From assembly GCF_900110485.1 (NCBI RefSeq), contig NZ_FODY01000002.1:62001-126000 (forward strand): a DNA stretch of 64,000 nt. The letters run 5' to 3'. The DNA is from Propionispora vibrioides. GTDB taxonomy: Bacteria; Bacillota; Negativicutes; Propionisporales; Propionisporaceae. Shown piece by piece: positions 48,393 through 57,127 of the stretch. The notes under the pieces were generated by a model that saw only the letters and a list, made by a program, of their open reading frames with translations, made no database searches and was not told the origin of the DNA. The stretch's first letter is position 1. Each line of letters opens with the position of its first letter. The position numbers and the translations under genes were made by a program.

Positions 48393-49141
48393 CGGGCTAT
48401 TTCATTACGTACCATTTCCAGATCGCTTAATTTATCCACATCCATGCCGATTTCGGCATAGGGCGAAGAAATCACCTGCCCGGTAATTCCCAGCAGTTCC
48501 GACAACCGTCCGGTTATATCGGCCAGGCTTAACCGGCCTAACAGAAATTTGACAATAAAAGACCAGCCCAGTAAACGGCACAAGTTCAAAGGCTTTTTCC
48601 GCTGCGCCACTACTTGGGCGGCAAAATCCAGGCAGGATTCCACAATGGCCGGCTTGACCAAAAACACATTGCCGCCGGTAAATATCCCTTCCTTCAAGCG
48701 GACATAGGTACGTTTGACTGTTGTAAAGCGTCGTCTGACAGTATCCTGCGACACAATCGGATAATAGACGTCGGCCTCACTGCCGGCACATTGCCGAAGA
48801 AAATCCGTCAACGCTTCACCGGAAATCAGGGGAATATCCGCCGTCACCACCAACACCTTGTTCTGATGTCCCAAGGCCCGCATACCCGCCACAACAGTAT
48901 CCATCATGGTTTTACCTGACGGTAAAAGCACCGGCTCACCCGGCAGTACACAGCCAGCCAGTTCAGCCAGCGGACCGACAACAAAAACCCGGTTCACCAA
49001 GGGACTTGCCGCCAGTGTATTGACCACATACCAAACCATGGGTTTGCCCTCAATCTCGATCAACGCCTCATAGGTTGCCGCCGATACCTGACGCAATGTT
49101 TTGTTGTTTTCACCGCCAGCCAAAACGATTGCATCAACCAT
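48386..49141 (-). CDS. Nucleotidyltransferase, MobA-like
   Basis: 251 residues. N-terminal AIVLAGGENN, IEGKPMVWYVVNTL and TADIPLISGEAL mark the NTP-transferase fold; the final third (ITGRLSELLGITGQVI) is specific to a Firmicute family near ispE/glmU. The true donor and acceptor are unknown. ATG at 49141 has GGGAGG 8 nt upstream; a TTG at 49183 overlaps gntR. Confidence 0.8.
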   Translation of the reverse strand: MVDAIVLAGGENNKTLRQVSAATYEALIEIEGKPMVWYVVNTLAASPLVNRVFVVGPLAELAGCVLPGEPVLLPSGKTMMDTVVAGMRALGHQNKVLVVTADIPLISGEALTDFLRQCAGSEADVYYPIVSQDTVRRRFTTVKRTYVRLKEGIFTGGNVFLVKPAIVESCLDFAAQVVAQRKKPLNLCRLLGWSFIVKFLLGRLSLADITGRLSELLGITGQVISSPYAEIGMDVDKLSDLEMVRNEIARL

Positions 49142-49179
49142 GCCCCAAGCCTCCCGCCTGTCCATATCCGGCACGTTTG

Positions 49180-49872
49180 TCAATCATTGGATTGATTTCT
49201 GCGTTCGTTAAGATCATTTAACAGAGTCTGCTCCGCATTTTCCATATGTTCAACCGCTCTTTGCTGGGCAAGCTCCGGATCACGCTGGGCGATGGCTTCC
49301 ACCAGGCGGCTGTGTTCCTCCAGCGTGTTTTTGAGCCGTCCCGGATAAGACATCGACATCGAACGAAAACGGGTCAGCTGTTCTCTTAAATTATTGATAA
49401 TACCAACCAGGCGGTCGTTGCGACTGGCCCGATATAAAATATCATGGAACAGACTATCGGCTTCGACAATTTTATCCATGTCACCGTTATCAATATACTC
49501 GCCGATCTGCACCAGCAGACGCTCCATCTGTTCCAGTTCCTCCTCGGTAATCCGTTCGGCAGCCAGGCCGGCGGCCAGTACATCCAGAGAGGTTCTGACT
49601 TCGTATACTTCATTAATATCCTTGATGGAAAGATCCGCCACATAAGTGCCGCGCCGCGGGACCATGATGACAAACCCTTCCAGTTCCAGTTTGCGAATAG
49701 CTTCCCGCACAGGCGTCCGGCTTACGCCAAGCTCCTCTGCCAGCTGAATTTCCATCAGCCTCTCGCCTGGTTTTAAAATTCCGCTTACAATGGCATTCCT
49801 CAGTGTTTCACATACAACTTCCCGCAAAGGCTGGTAACTGTCCAGCCTGATTGGCAGTAATCGCCGTTCCAT
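49180..49872 (-). CDS. GntR/FadR-family transcriptional regulator
   Basis: 230 residues: winged helix (EIQLAEELGVSRTPVREAIR) and an all-helical FCD effector domain (about 90-215) with conserved Asp/His (EADSLFHDILYRAS). Such repressors respond to small carboxylates or related metabolites; the ligand is unknown. ATG at 49872 with GGAGTGAG upstream; it lies 5 nt after ispE. Confidence 0.9.
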   Translation of the reverse strand: MERRLLPIRLDSYQPLREVVCETLRNAIVSGILKPGERLMEIQLAEELGVSRTPVREAIRKLELEGFVIMVPRRGTYVADLSIKDINEVYEVRTSLDVLAAGLAAERITEEELEQMERLLVQIGEYIDNGDMDKIVEADSLFHDILYRASRNDRLVGIINNLREQLTRFRSMSMSYPGRLKNTLEEHSRLVEAIAQRDPELAQQRAVEHMENAEQTLLNDLNERRNQSND

Positions 49873-49876
49873 CTTC

Positions 49877-50758
49877 TCACTCCACCCTTGCCAGTGTTTT
49901 AGCCACCCTAATATCGGCTTTATCTTTAAATTGGCTACCCAGCCTGTCAGCAACATAATTAGCCCGTTCCAGATCAGGCGTAAGGCCGAACACGGTTGGC
50001 CCGCTGCCCGACATCAAACTGTTCATTACCCCGTAGCGCTTCATGCTTTGCTTTAGTTCATCAATCAAAGGATACTCGGTCACGGTAACACTTTCCAGCA
50101 CATTACACAAGCGCTGTGTAACAGCCGGCAAATCCTGCCGTTCCAGCCCGGCAATAACCCCCTGGGTATCGGGATGTACTACCTGTTCCGCACTTCGATA
50201 CCGCCCATAAACCCGGGCGGTTGATACGCAAATTCCCGGTTTGGCCAGAACAACATAGCAGCAGGGCATTGCCGGCAATGGAGTCAATATCTCACCCCGA
50301 CCGGTGGCCAGCATGGTACCGCCCCGCAGGCAAAAAGGAATATCCGACCCCAAGGAGGCTCCCAAGGCTTCCAGCTCCGCTTGGCTTAACCCCAATTGCC
50401 ACAATTGGTTCATCCCTTTCAGTACAGCCGCCGCGTTGGAACTGCCACCGGCCAGGCCTGCCGCCAAAGGAATCTGTTTATCCAGGACAATATGTACGCC
50501 CTCAGCGATATGACAGTTTTCCTTGACCAGACGGGCTGCCCGGCAGGCCAGGTTGCTGTCGTCACAAGCAAGAGCGGGAATATTAGCCTCGACGGTAATA
50601 TCCCCGTTCTGTTTTTTCAGTGATACCGTATCGTGCAGGTCTATCGCCTGCATGATCATCGACACTTCGTGATAGCCGTCCGCACGCTTATGCAGAACAT
50701 CCAAAGTGATATTGATTTTAGCATATGCCTTTACCTGCAACGCATCAACACTCATCAT
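49877..50758 (-). CDS. ispE: 4-diphosphocytidyl-2-C-methyl-D-erythritol kinase
   Basis: 293 residues, GHMP kinase. ATP loop PLAAGLAGGSSNAAAVL and C-terminal NSLMSGSGPTVFGL are intact. MEP-pathway isoprenoid synthesis. Its ATG overlaps the cheW stop (ATGA). Confidence 0.96.
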   Translation of the reverse strand: MMSVDALQVKAYAKINITLDVLHKRADGYHEVSMIMQAIDLHDTVSLKKQNGDITVEANIPALACDDSNLACRAARLVKENCHIAEGVHIVLDKQIPLAAGLAGGSSNAAAVLKGMNQLWQLGLSQAELEALGASLGSDIPFCLRGGTMLATGRGEILTPLPAMPCCYVVLAKPGICVSTARVYGRYRSAEQVVHPDTQGVIAGLERQDLPAVTQRLCNVLESVTVTEYPLIDELKQSMKRYGVMNSLMSGSGPTVFGLTPDLERANYVADRLGSQFKDKADIRVAKTLARVE

Positions 50759-51240
50759 TCCCGGTTGAATTCCTTTAACTCGATTTCTTCCTGACTGCTT
50801 AACACCGCATTGATATTTAAAAGAATCAAGAGACGGCCGTCCACTTTTCCCACACCGTGAATATACTGGGCATCAAGGACAAAGGATGGCGGCGGCGGTT
50901 CAATCTGTTCCTGTTCCAGTCTGACAACCTCATTAACGGCATCCACAATGACCCCAATGGTCTGCCCGTTTACTTCGACAATAATAATCCGGGTATTATC
51001 CGTGTGTTCCGTCACTTCCAGTTGAAACCGCTTGCGCAGGTCAATAACGGGAATGATGCGGCCCCTTAAGTTGATAATCCCTTCCATAAAGGGCGGTGTC
51101 TGCGGCAGTTTGGTAATTGGAACCAAACGATTGATTTCCTGTACCCTGGTAATCGGCAGCCCATATTCTTCCCGCGCCAGACGGAATACAACCAGCTGCA
51201 GTTCATGCAAGTCTTTTATATTCTCTACGCTGTCATTCAT
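50755..51240 (-). CDS. cheW: CheW-type chemotaxis adaptor
   Basis: 161 residues, single CheW domain (VVFRLAREEYGLPITRVQEI, MEGIINLRGRIIPVIDLRKRF, HGVGKVDGRLLILLNI). It links receptors to CheA. No cheA or receptor gene is nearby; it overlaps ispE by 4 bp and heads that operon. SD GGAGG lies upstream. Confidence 0.92.
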   Translation of the reverse strand: MNDSVENIKDLHELQLVVFRLAREEYGLPITRVQEINRLVPITKLPQTPPFMEGIINLRGRIIPVIDLRKRFQLEVTEHTDNTRIIIVEVNGQTIGVIVDAVNEVVRLEQEQIEPPPPSFVLDAQYIHGVGKVDGRLLILLNINAVLSSQEEIELKEFNRE

Positions 51241-51386
51241 TTAGCAGATACCTCCAGATGCGGATTTGGAAGTACTATATTCGACATAAAATAGGAGTAT
51301 GCCTGCCATTAGGTTAATTTTTTTTGGAAAAACATGAACTTTGCCGGCCTCACAAACCACTGAATTGTCTGAATGGATGACTCTTT

Positions 51387-54053
51387 CTACTTCATATCCG
51401 CAGCCAACAGGCTGCCGTAGGAAATTGCCGGTTCCTTCCTCTCCCGTAAAGCCAGAGAGGCTTCATAGGTTTGCCGGAATTCTTCCAGCGTTTTCATGAC
51501 CAATTCGTAACTTTCAAAAAACACGACAATCAAATCGCCGGGCTGTGCCTGCTGCAGGGCTGTTTTCAGCGCTTCCGCCTCGGAAGGGATAACGCGGATA
51601 CAGTCAGTCTTAAAGCCTGCCTCCAGCACACCCTGACGAAGCAGTTCAGCGGTTTCTCCCTTTTTCCGGCCCCGCAGATCGGCGTCTTCCTTGATATAAA
51701 TATAATCAAAGCCTTTGCCGGCAATCCACCCGATCTTTCGCGTGGTTTCGTCCCGCCGATCACCCGGCGCGGCAATAACCCCGACCAGCCGCCTGGCATT
51801 TAACCGCCGCAGCGTCTGAATAACAGCCTGATACCCGGCCGGATTATGGCCGTAATCGACACAAACCCGCAGGTCTCCGACAGTCTCTAAATTGAGCCTG
51901 CCGGGATTTTGCGCAAACTCGGCCAGCCCCTGCCGGATGCAGGAGACCGGAATTCTCATGCAATAACAAGCGGCCGCAGCAATTACGGCATTTTGCAGAT
52001 TATGCACAGCCATGCCACCCAGGGCGGCGGGAATATCCGCCACGGCAATAATCGGCCTGGCCAAATCGCCGCAAGCCGTATAGATAATACCATCTTTTAT
52101 AAAAAATGCCTTGCCGCCTGCTCCCAGATGACGCCGTACCACAATATTGCTGGGTTCTACGCTGAAATAGACTATTTCGCCGCTGGTCCGGCAGGCCAGA
52201 CCGGCCACGATCGGATCATCAGCATTTAGCAGGGAGAATCCATTGTCTTTGACCGTTTCAACAACCAAGGATTTGATAAAAGCCAAATCTTCCAGTGATT
52301 CAATGCCGTCCTGTCCCAGATGATCCTCCGTTATGTTGGTTATAACTCCCACATCGCATTTATCGAAAGCCAGGCCGCCACGAACAATACCGCCTCTGGC
52401 TGTTTCCAACACGGCAACCTCTACGGCGGGATCGGCCAGCACCATGCCGGCACTGCGCGGTCCGCTGGTATCGCCGGGCAGGATGCACTCTTCATCAATA
52501 TATATGCCTTCCGTAGTTGTCATGCCCACATGGTAACCGGCCTTTCGCCAGATACTGCCGATCATCCGGGTCACTGTGGTTTTGCCGTTTGTACCGGTAA
52601 CCGCGACAATCGGAATCCGGCCGTTATTACCGTCCGGGAAAAGGCTTTCAACTATCCGCTGCGCCACATTTCTCGCCTTACCGGCCGACGGATAATGGTG
52701 CATGCGAATACCGGGCGCCGCATTGACTTCAATGACCGCCCCATACCCCTCCCTGATCGGTTCGGCAATGCTTTCGGCAACCACATCAATGCCGGCTACG
52801 TCCAATCCAATCAGCCGGGCCACCCGTTCCACCATTTTGACATTATCGGGATGCACGATATCCGTCACATCCACTGCCGTGCCACCGGTACTCAGGTTGG
52901 CATTCTCCCTGATCCGGACAAGCTGTCTGTCAGCCGGCACAGAGGCCAGCGTAAGCTGTTGACGGGCCAACACATCAATCGCGGTTGCATCGATTTTTAT
53001 TTTGGTCAACCGTTTTTCATGACCGTTGCCGCGATCGGCATCGGCATTGGTCAGATCGACAAGCTCCTGCACCGTATGCTGCCCGTCTCCCAGCACATAG
53101 GCCGGTATCCGTTCGGCCGCGGCAATTAGCTTGCCGCCCACCACACATAGCCGGTATTCATGGCCACACACATATTCCTCAATCAGCACACTGTGATTAT
53201 AATCATAGGCAAGCTGAAAGGCACGCTCGATTTCAGCCGGTTTGCTGGCGTTGATGGTTACACCCTTTCCCTGATTACCGGCCAGCGGCTTCACTACTAC
53301 CGGGCCATCGATCCGCTGCCGGGCCGCAAGGGCTTCCGCCACAGTTGTAACCACAATACCGTCAGGAACAGGAATCCCGCACTGGGCCAGTACCTGCTTC
53401 GTCACATATTTGTCACAGGCCAGATCAGAAGCTAGAGCGCTGGTCTGATCGGTAAGCGTGGCCCATGCCCGGCGTCGGCGACAGCCATAGCCTAGAAACA
53501 GCAGACTGCCTTCGCCCATTCGGGTTACCGGGATATCTCTTTTACACGCTTCTTCGTATAAGGCCGCTGTACTTGGTCCGAAACCGCCTTCATCACCGGC
53601 TTCTCGGATACTTTGCAGCGCAGTGACGATGTCAAAGGGCTGGCCGGCAATCACTGCCCGTAATAGTTCTACGGCTACCGCCAGCGCCTGTCGCGCCAAC
53701 GCTTCAATTTCATAACGAAAAACGACATCATATACACCCAGCACTCCACTGCCGCGAGTCTTGCCAAAACTGACCTCCGAACCAGCCATACATTGCAGTT
53801 CCAGTACGACATGCTCCAAGATATGGGCCAAATAAGTGCCCTCGTACAAACGTTCCACAAACCCGCCCTGCCTGCCGCGGGAACAATAATGGTTTTTCAA
53901 GCCCGGCAGCACCTGTAACAAGCCTTCATTAAATCCGGCAATTTCCGCACTGGAAATGTCTTCATATTTTCCAATATCAAACTTTACCTTGATGACTGGC
54001 TGGTAACTATATAGATTCGGGCCCTCAATGGTACGTACAGAAATAATTTGCAT
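51387..54053 (-). CDS. cphA: Cyanophycin synthetase
   Basis: 888 residues. Domains: N-terminal family-specific domain (1-160), ATP-grasp (about 210-480; KPLAGNQGKGVTIN, IEVNAAPGIRMHHYP) and a Mur-ligase-like C-terminal half (VTGTNGKTTVTRMIG, VCVDYGHNPAGYQAVI). It polymerises Asp and Arg into cyanophycin, a nitrogen store. ATG at 54053 has AAGGAG upstream. cphB lies upstream on the same strand, separated by repeat copy G. Confidence 0.93.
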   Translation of the reverse strand: MQIISVRTIEGPNLYSYQPVIKVKFDIGKYEDISSAEIAGFNEGLLQVLPGLKNHYCSRGRQGGFVERLYEGTYLAHILEHVVLELQCMAGSEVSFGKTRGSGVLGVYDVVFRYEIEALARQALAVAVELLRAVIAGQPFDIVTALQSIREAGDEGGFGPSTAALYEEACKRDIPVTRMGEGSLLFLGYGCRRRRAWATLTDQTSALASDLACDKYVTKQVLAQCGIPVPDGIVVTTVAEALAARQRIDGPVVVKPLAGNQGKGVTINASKPAEIERAFQLAYDYNHSVLIEEYVCGHEYRLCVVGGKLIAAAERIPAYVLGDGQHTVQELVDLTNADADRGNGHEKRLTKIKIDATAIDVLARQQLTLASVPADRQLVRIRENANLSTGGTAVDVTDIVHPDNVKMVERVARLIGLDVAGIDVVAESIAEPIREGYGAVIEVNAAPGIRMHHYPSAGKARNVAQRIVESLFPDGNNGRIPIVAVTGTNGKTTVTRMIGSIWRKAGYHVGMTTTEGIYIDEECILPGDTSGPRSAGMVLADPAVEVAVLETARGGIVRGGLAFDKCDVGVITNITEDHLGQDGIESLEDLAFIKSLVVETVKDNGFSLLNADDPIVAGLACRTSGEIVYFSVEPSNIVVRRHLGAGGKAFFIKDGIIYTACGDLARPIIAVADIPAALGGMAVHNLQNAVIAAAACYCMRIPVSCIRQGLAEFAQNPGRLNLETVGDLRVCVDYGHNPAGYQAVIQTLRRLNARRLVGVIAAPGDRRDETTRKIGWIAGKGFDYIYIKEDADLRGRKKGETAELLRQGVLEAGFKTDCIRVIPSEAEALKTALQQAQPGDLIVVFFESYELVMKTLEEFRQTYEASLALRERKEPAISYGSLLAADMK

Positions 54054-54070
54054 GAAAGAAATCTCCTTCC

Positions 54071-54233
54071 AGGGTATGTGGACACGATCTGAGCTGCCCA
54101 AATTTTGAAGCGGATTTTTCGCCAGACAAGGCGCGAAGAGAGCAAATACTGGATGTATTTAACCGACGAGCAACGAAGTATGGCAGACAATCCACCAAAC
54201 GCTGGGCGGTGAACGTTCGTGTCCACATACCCT
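54071..54233. repeat. Palindromic intergenic element, copy G
   Basis: 163 bp between cphB and cphA. The ends AGGGTATGTGGACACGATC and (reverse complement of the right end) AGGGTATGTGGACACGAAC differ at one position. Core GGATTTTTCGCCAGACAAGG, then CAACGAAGTATGGCAG. Confidence 0.88.
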
Positions 54234-54237
54234 ACAT

Positions 54238-55050
54238 TCAAGTACGGCAAATAAACGGCAGCCGCCGTTTCAGGTTAAACCCGAAACCTGATGGCAGAAT
54301 ATGCAATGTTACATTGGTAATTGCCAGGGGATCATGGCGCTTGGATTCCGATATATTGGAATGAACAATATTTTTCCCGTCAACAATCGTTACCGTCTGT
54401 GAGCCGGTTACTTCACAACGTCCATCAGGCGATACCACGATCGCCGTATCCTCATCGATACCAATACCCAAAACATTAGGATTCTGCGATACGGCAGCCA
54501 GCAGGCGATTAATCCTGCCCCGTTGGGCAAAATGCTGATCAATCACCACTCCATTCAGCAGGCTCATGCCATGGGCCATGCTTAAGCTTGACTTTTTCGG
54601 GGTATCGCTGGAGTCACCGCCGACAATCATGGTATCACTCATTACCGAAGCGCCGGCGCTTGTCCCGGCAATTACAGCGCCTTTTACAAACCCCGACCGG
54701 ATAGCCGCTTCTATTTTCGAACCGCCAAGAATGCTGGTTAACCGCAGTTGGTCGCCACCAGTAAAAAAAATGCCGCTGGCATTTTCAATCTCCTGAATCT
54801 GCTGTAAATCGTTGGCGGTCTCACGATCTTTAATATACAAAACCCCAACCGACGAAGCGCCGATCGCGCTGAACAACGCTTTATACTCATCGCCAACTTC
54901 CTGCGGATATTCCGTCGCAGTCGTAATAACGGCTATTCTCGCGTCACAGCCGCCGGACAGCTCAATGAACTTCTGCAAAACCTGGCAATCCCCCTGTTTG
55001 TCCTCACCGCCGCCAATGATCAATAATTGTCCGGATGCCTTATCGTGCAT
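54238..55050 (-). CDS. cphB: Cyanophycinase
   Basis: 270 residues. The serine nucleophile lies in VIAGTSAGASVMSD; the LIIGGGEDKQGD N-terminus is typical. Cleaves cyanophycin to beta-Asp-Arg dipeptides. ATG at 55050 with CAGGAGG upstream. Transcribed toward cphA. Confidence 0.93.
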   Translation of the reverse strand: MHDKASGQLLIIGGGEDKQGDCQVLQKFIELSGGCDARIAVITTATEYPQEVGDEYKALFSAIGASSVGVLYIKDRETANDLQQIQEIENASGIFFTGGDQLRLTSILGGSKIEAAIRSGFVKGAVIAGTSAGASVMSDTMIVGGDSSDTPKKSSLSMAHGMSLLNGVVIDQHFAQRGRINRLLAAVSQNPNVLGIGIDEDTAIVVSPDGRCEVTGSQTVTIVDGKNIVHSNISESKRHDPLAITNVTLHILPSGFGFNLKRRLPFICRT

Positions 55051-55387
55051 GGAAACCTCCTGAAGCATCAATATAGCATTATTTTTGCCATAACCATTCC
55101 TTTTTTATACAAAAACCCCGGAGAAAACACAAAAGCCCGGGTAAATTCATATAATGGTCTAGTGCTCCATCAACTATGAAAGTGCAGCTTCTTCACGTGC
55201 CTTTTTCCGTAAGGCTTCGTTGCCGTTAGCTTACCTATATCCGCCAGGCGCGCCGCCGCCTTGCCTTACGAAAAAATTCCCGCAAATTTAATCTACACTT
55301 TCATAGCCGGTGGAGCACTACAACTATATCCGGCAGGAACAGGCCGTTTATACCGCCTGTCCACCCGGTCTCAAGGAGGTTTATCTG
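55051..55387. other. 337-nt divergent gap between cphB and the YkuD gene
   Basis: Contains repeat copy H (55160-55320). The rest holds only an AT-rich segment near cphB and the ribosome binding site of the YkuD gene; no promoter was called. Confidence 0.5.
55160..55320. repeat. Palindromic intergenic element, copy H
   Basis: 161 bp. Left end TAGTGCTCCATCAACTATG and the reverse complement of the right end TAGTGCTCCACCGGCTATG; similarity continues to 24 of 28. Inner arms TTTTTTCGTAAGGC and GCCTTACGGAAAAA pair almost perfectly (minus-strand reading). Confidence 0.9.
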
Positions 55388-56029
55388 GTGAATATCCATT
55401 TCCTTTATCCTGCCTGCCGCCTGGCCTTATTGCCAACCCTCAGCCAGTTGGACTATTGCCATCCCCTGATTGCTCAGCTCCAGGAAAAGCTGGCTGCCCG
55501 CGGTCTCTACACCGATACTCCGGACGGTGTATACAATCTGCTGACCCAGGAAGCAGTAACCCGGTTCCAGCAAGAGGAAAACCTGCCAGCCACCGGCCTG
55601 TTAAATCCGCTCACTTTCAGCCGCTTATGGGCCGCCCGGCACCTGACGCTATCCCCCGCCAGTCAGCCGCAGCAGCGTGCTCAGTTGGCTCTGCCCCGCG
55701 CCAATATTCTCATTGCCAAACAACGTCGTCAGCTTACCCTGTTTGACGGCAATACGCCGTTGCGGAACTACCCGGTAGCTATCGGCAAGCCAGCTACCCC
55801 CACGCCGCTCGGCAATTACACGATCATCCTAAAACACATGAACCCCGGCGGTATACTGGGCACCCGCTGGCTAGGACTGAGCCTTGACTCTTATGGTATT
55901 CACGGCACTACTAAACCCTGGCTTATCGGGCAAATGGTCTCCAACGGCTGTATCCGCATGCATAATGCTCACGTGGAAGAGGTTTTTACCTTAGTGCGGG
56001 TGGGCACCCCGGTGTACATCCGGGATTAA
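55388..56029 (+). CDS. L,D-transpeptidase (YkuD) with peptidoglycan-binding domain
   Basis: 213 residues. An N-terminal PG_binding_1-like region (PLIAQLQEKLAARGLYTDTP, EAVTRFQQEENLPATG) precedes a YkuD domain with YGIHGTTKPWLIG and SNGCIRMHN, whose Cys is the nucleophile. No signal peptide is obvious after the chosen start, so its route out of the cell is unclear. GTG at 55388 has AAGGAGG upstream; an upstream ATG at 55310 lies inside repeat copy H. The 3' end overlaps the convergent kinase gene by 39 bp. Confidence 0.85.
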   Translation: MNIHFLYPACRLALLPTLSQLDYCHPLIAQLQEKLAARGLYTDTPDGVYNLLTQEAVTRFQQEENLPATGLLNPLTFSRLWAARHLTLSPASQPQQRAQLALPRANILIAKQRRQLTLFDGNTPLRNYPVAIGKPATPTPLGNYTIILKHMNPGGILGTRWLGLSLDSYGIHGTTKPWLIGQMVSNGCIRMHNAHVEEVFTLVRVGTPVYIRD

Positions 56030-56782
56030 AGCGCAAATGGAGTCTGCAATCTTCTCGACCAATTCCTGCCGCCTGTATAAAAATTGCAGCAAGGAAGTCC
56101 GCTCTTCCGGCAGCGGCAGCCATTCTTGCGGAATACCGTCAACCATCTGTTGCCACTCTTCCGGCCGTATAGCCTGAATCAATGCCACGTACTTGCTAAA
56201 ATGCTCCCGCCGGAGATAATACTTAAGCAGTACGCCATAGGCCCGGTGCTTGTTTACCGTTATTTTATCACTTAACTCCGCCAAGTTAGCTGCCTTCCAT
56301 TTTCCTTTATTAAATAAATGCGAATTGTCAATGGCATACAGTTGATAGCCTACCTCGTCATGGCATACCAGCAAATTTTTCCGGTTCCAGGTACGGTCAA
56401 AGTTGTGGAACATGTGATCAAACAAGATAACCCCCGCCATATCCGCCGTATTTAAGGCCCTCTTTATATTACTCCTGTTAACATATCTGTTTTTTCTTAT
56501 ATATCGGCTGGCAAAATGCAATCCGGCAGGCACGGCTGCAGCTCTTAGCAGCTTATTGCCCCGGATTATTTTTTCTTCCAACTGAATGATGTCACTAGGC
56601 GGAAAACACAGCTTCAACATCTGACCAAGCTGGGCGCCCAACCATTCATTCACCAAAACCTTTACTCCCAGGCGATTGTTCTGCAGCTTTACCACATATA
56701 CCTCATTATCATCGGCCCGGAATAATTGCGGCGCCGTTACACCCAAACCGACCGGCCCAAGATATTTAGCCCCAAGCAGCAT
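55991..56782 (-). CDS. HipA-like kinase domain protein
   Basis: 263 residues. GVTAPQLFRADDNEVYVVKLQNN (first 20 residues of this stretch only suffice) and VLVNEWLGAQLG in the N-terminal half, and DHMFHNFDRTWNRKNLL plus YAIDNSHLFN centrally, resemble the stand-alone HipA-like kinase family. Catalytic-loop Asp/Asn (HNFDRTWNRKN) and the metal Asp (IDNSH) are plausible. No partner antitoxin (HipB) gene is adjacent, so a toxin role is not supported. ATG at 56782 with GGAGGGAGG upstream. Confidence 0.65.
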   Translation of the reverse strand: MLLGAKYLGPVGLGVTAPQLFRADDNEVYVVKLQNNRLGVKVLVNEWLGAQLGQMLKLCFPPSDIIQLEEKIIRGNKLLRAAAVPAGLHFASRYIRKNRYVNRSNIKRALNTADMAGVILFDHMFHNFDRTWNRKNLLVCHDEVGYQLYAIDNSHLFNKGKWKAANLAELSDKITVNKHRAYGVLLKYYLRREHFSKYVALIQAIRPEEWQQMVDGIPQEWLPLPEERTSLLQFLYRRQELVEKIADSICALIPDVHRGAHPH

Positions 56783-56897
56783 CTGAGTTTCCTCCCTCCG
56801 TTCAGGCATCTGTTTTAACTATATGATGAGAAGGCCAATTCATGCCAAAATCCCCAAAAGGTTCGCTGTACTTGGCAAACCGTTAAGCCTTAGTGAT

Positions 56898-57045
56898 CCG
56901 TCTAGTTTGAAAGCGTAAAAGAATCGGCAGGAATTTTTCACCAAGCGGAACGGCGGCGGCGCACCTATCGGACATAGATAACCCACTGACAACAACGCCT
57001 TGCAGGAAAAAGACGGTGGAGTCATTATGAGCACAAATTAGACAG
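56898..57045. repeat. Palindromic intergenic element, copy O
   Basis: 148 bp. Ends CCGTCTAGTTTG and reverse complement CTGTCTAATTTG. The core GGAATTTTTCACCAAGCGG, GGCGGCGGCGCACCTATCGG and GACAACAACGCCTTGCAGG aligns with copy H. Confidence 0.75.
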
Positions 57046-57062
57046 ACCGCTGGGGACAATAA

Positions 57063-57118
57063 AAAAACAAACACCACCGATCCGCCCGGAAGCGCCGTGG
57101 TGTTTGCTCTTATTGTTT
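57063..57118 (-). terminator. Terminator after the SPOCS-SH3 gene
   Basis: CAAACACCAC/GTGGTGTTTG stem (57068-57077 with 57097-57106), followed by a run of U residues on the minus strand. Confidence 0.85.
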
Positions 57119-57127
57119 TTTTGCCGG

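Larger units (their letters stand above)
56783..57127. other. 345-nt intergenic stretch
   Basis: Between the SPOCS-SH3 gene and the kinase gene. It holds repeat copy O and a terminator, listed separately; the remaining about 115 nt next to the kinase gene hold nothing recognised. Confidence 0.6.

Noticed and set aside
55991..56782. HipBA toxin-antitoxin module
   Set aside because: No HipB-like small DNA-binding gene lies on either side; only the kinase-like domain is present.
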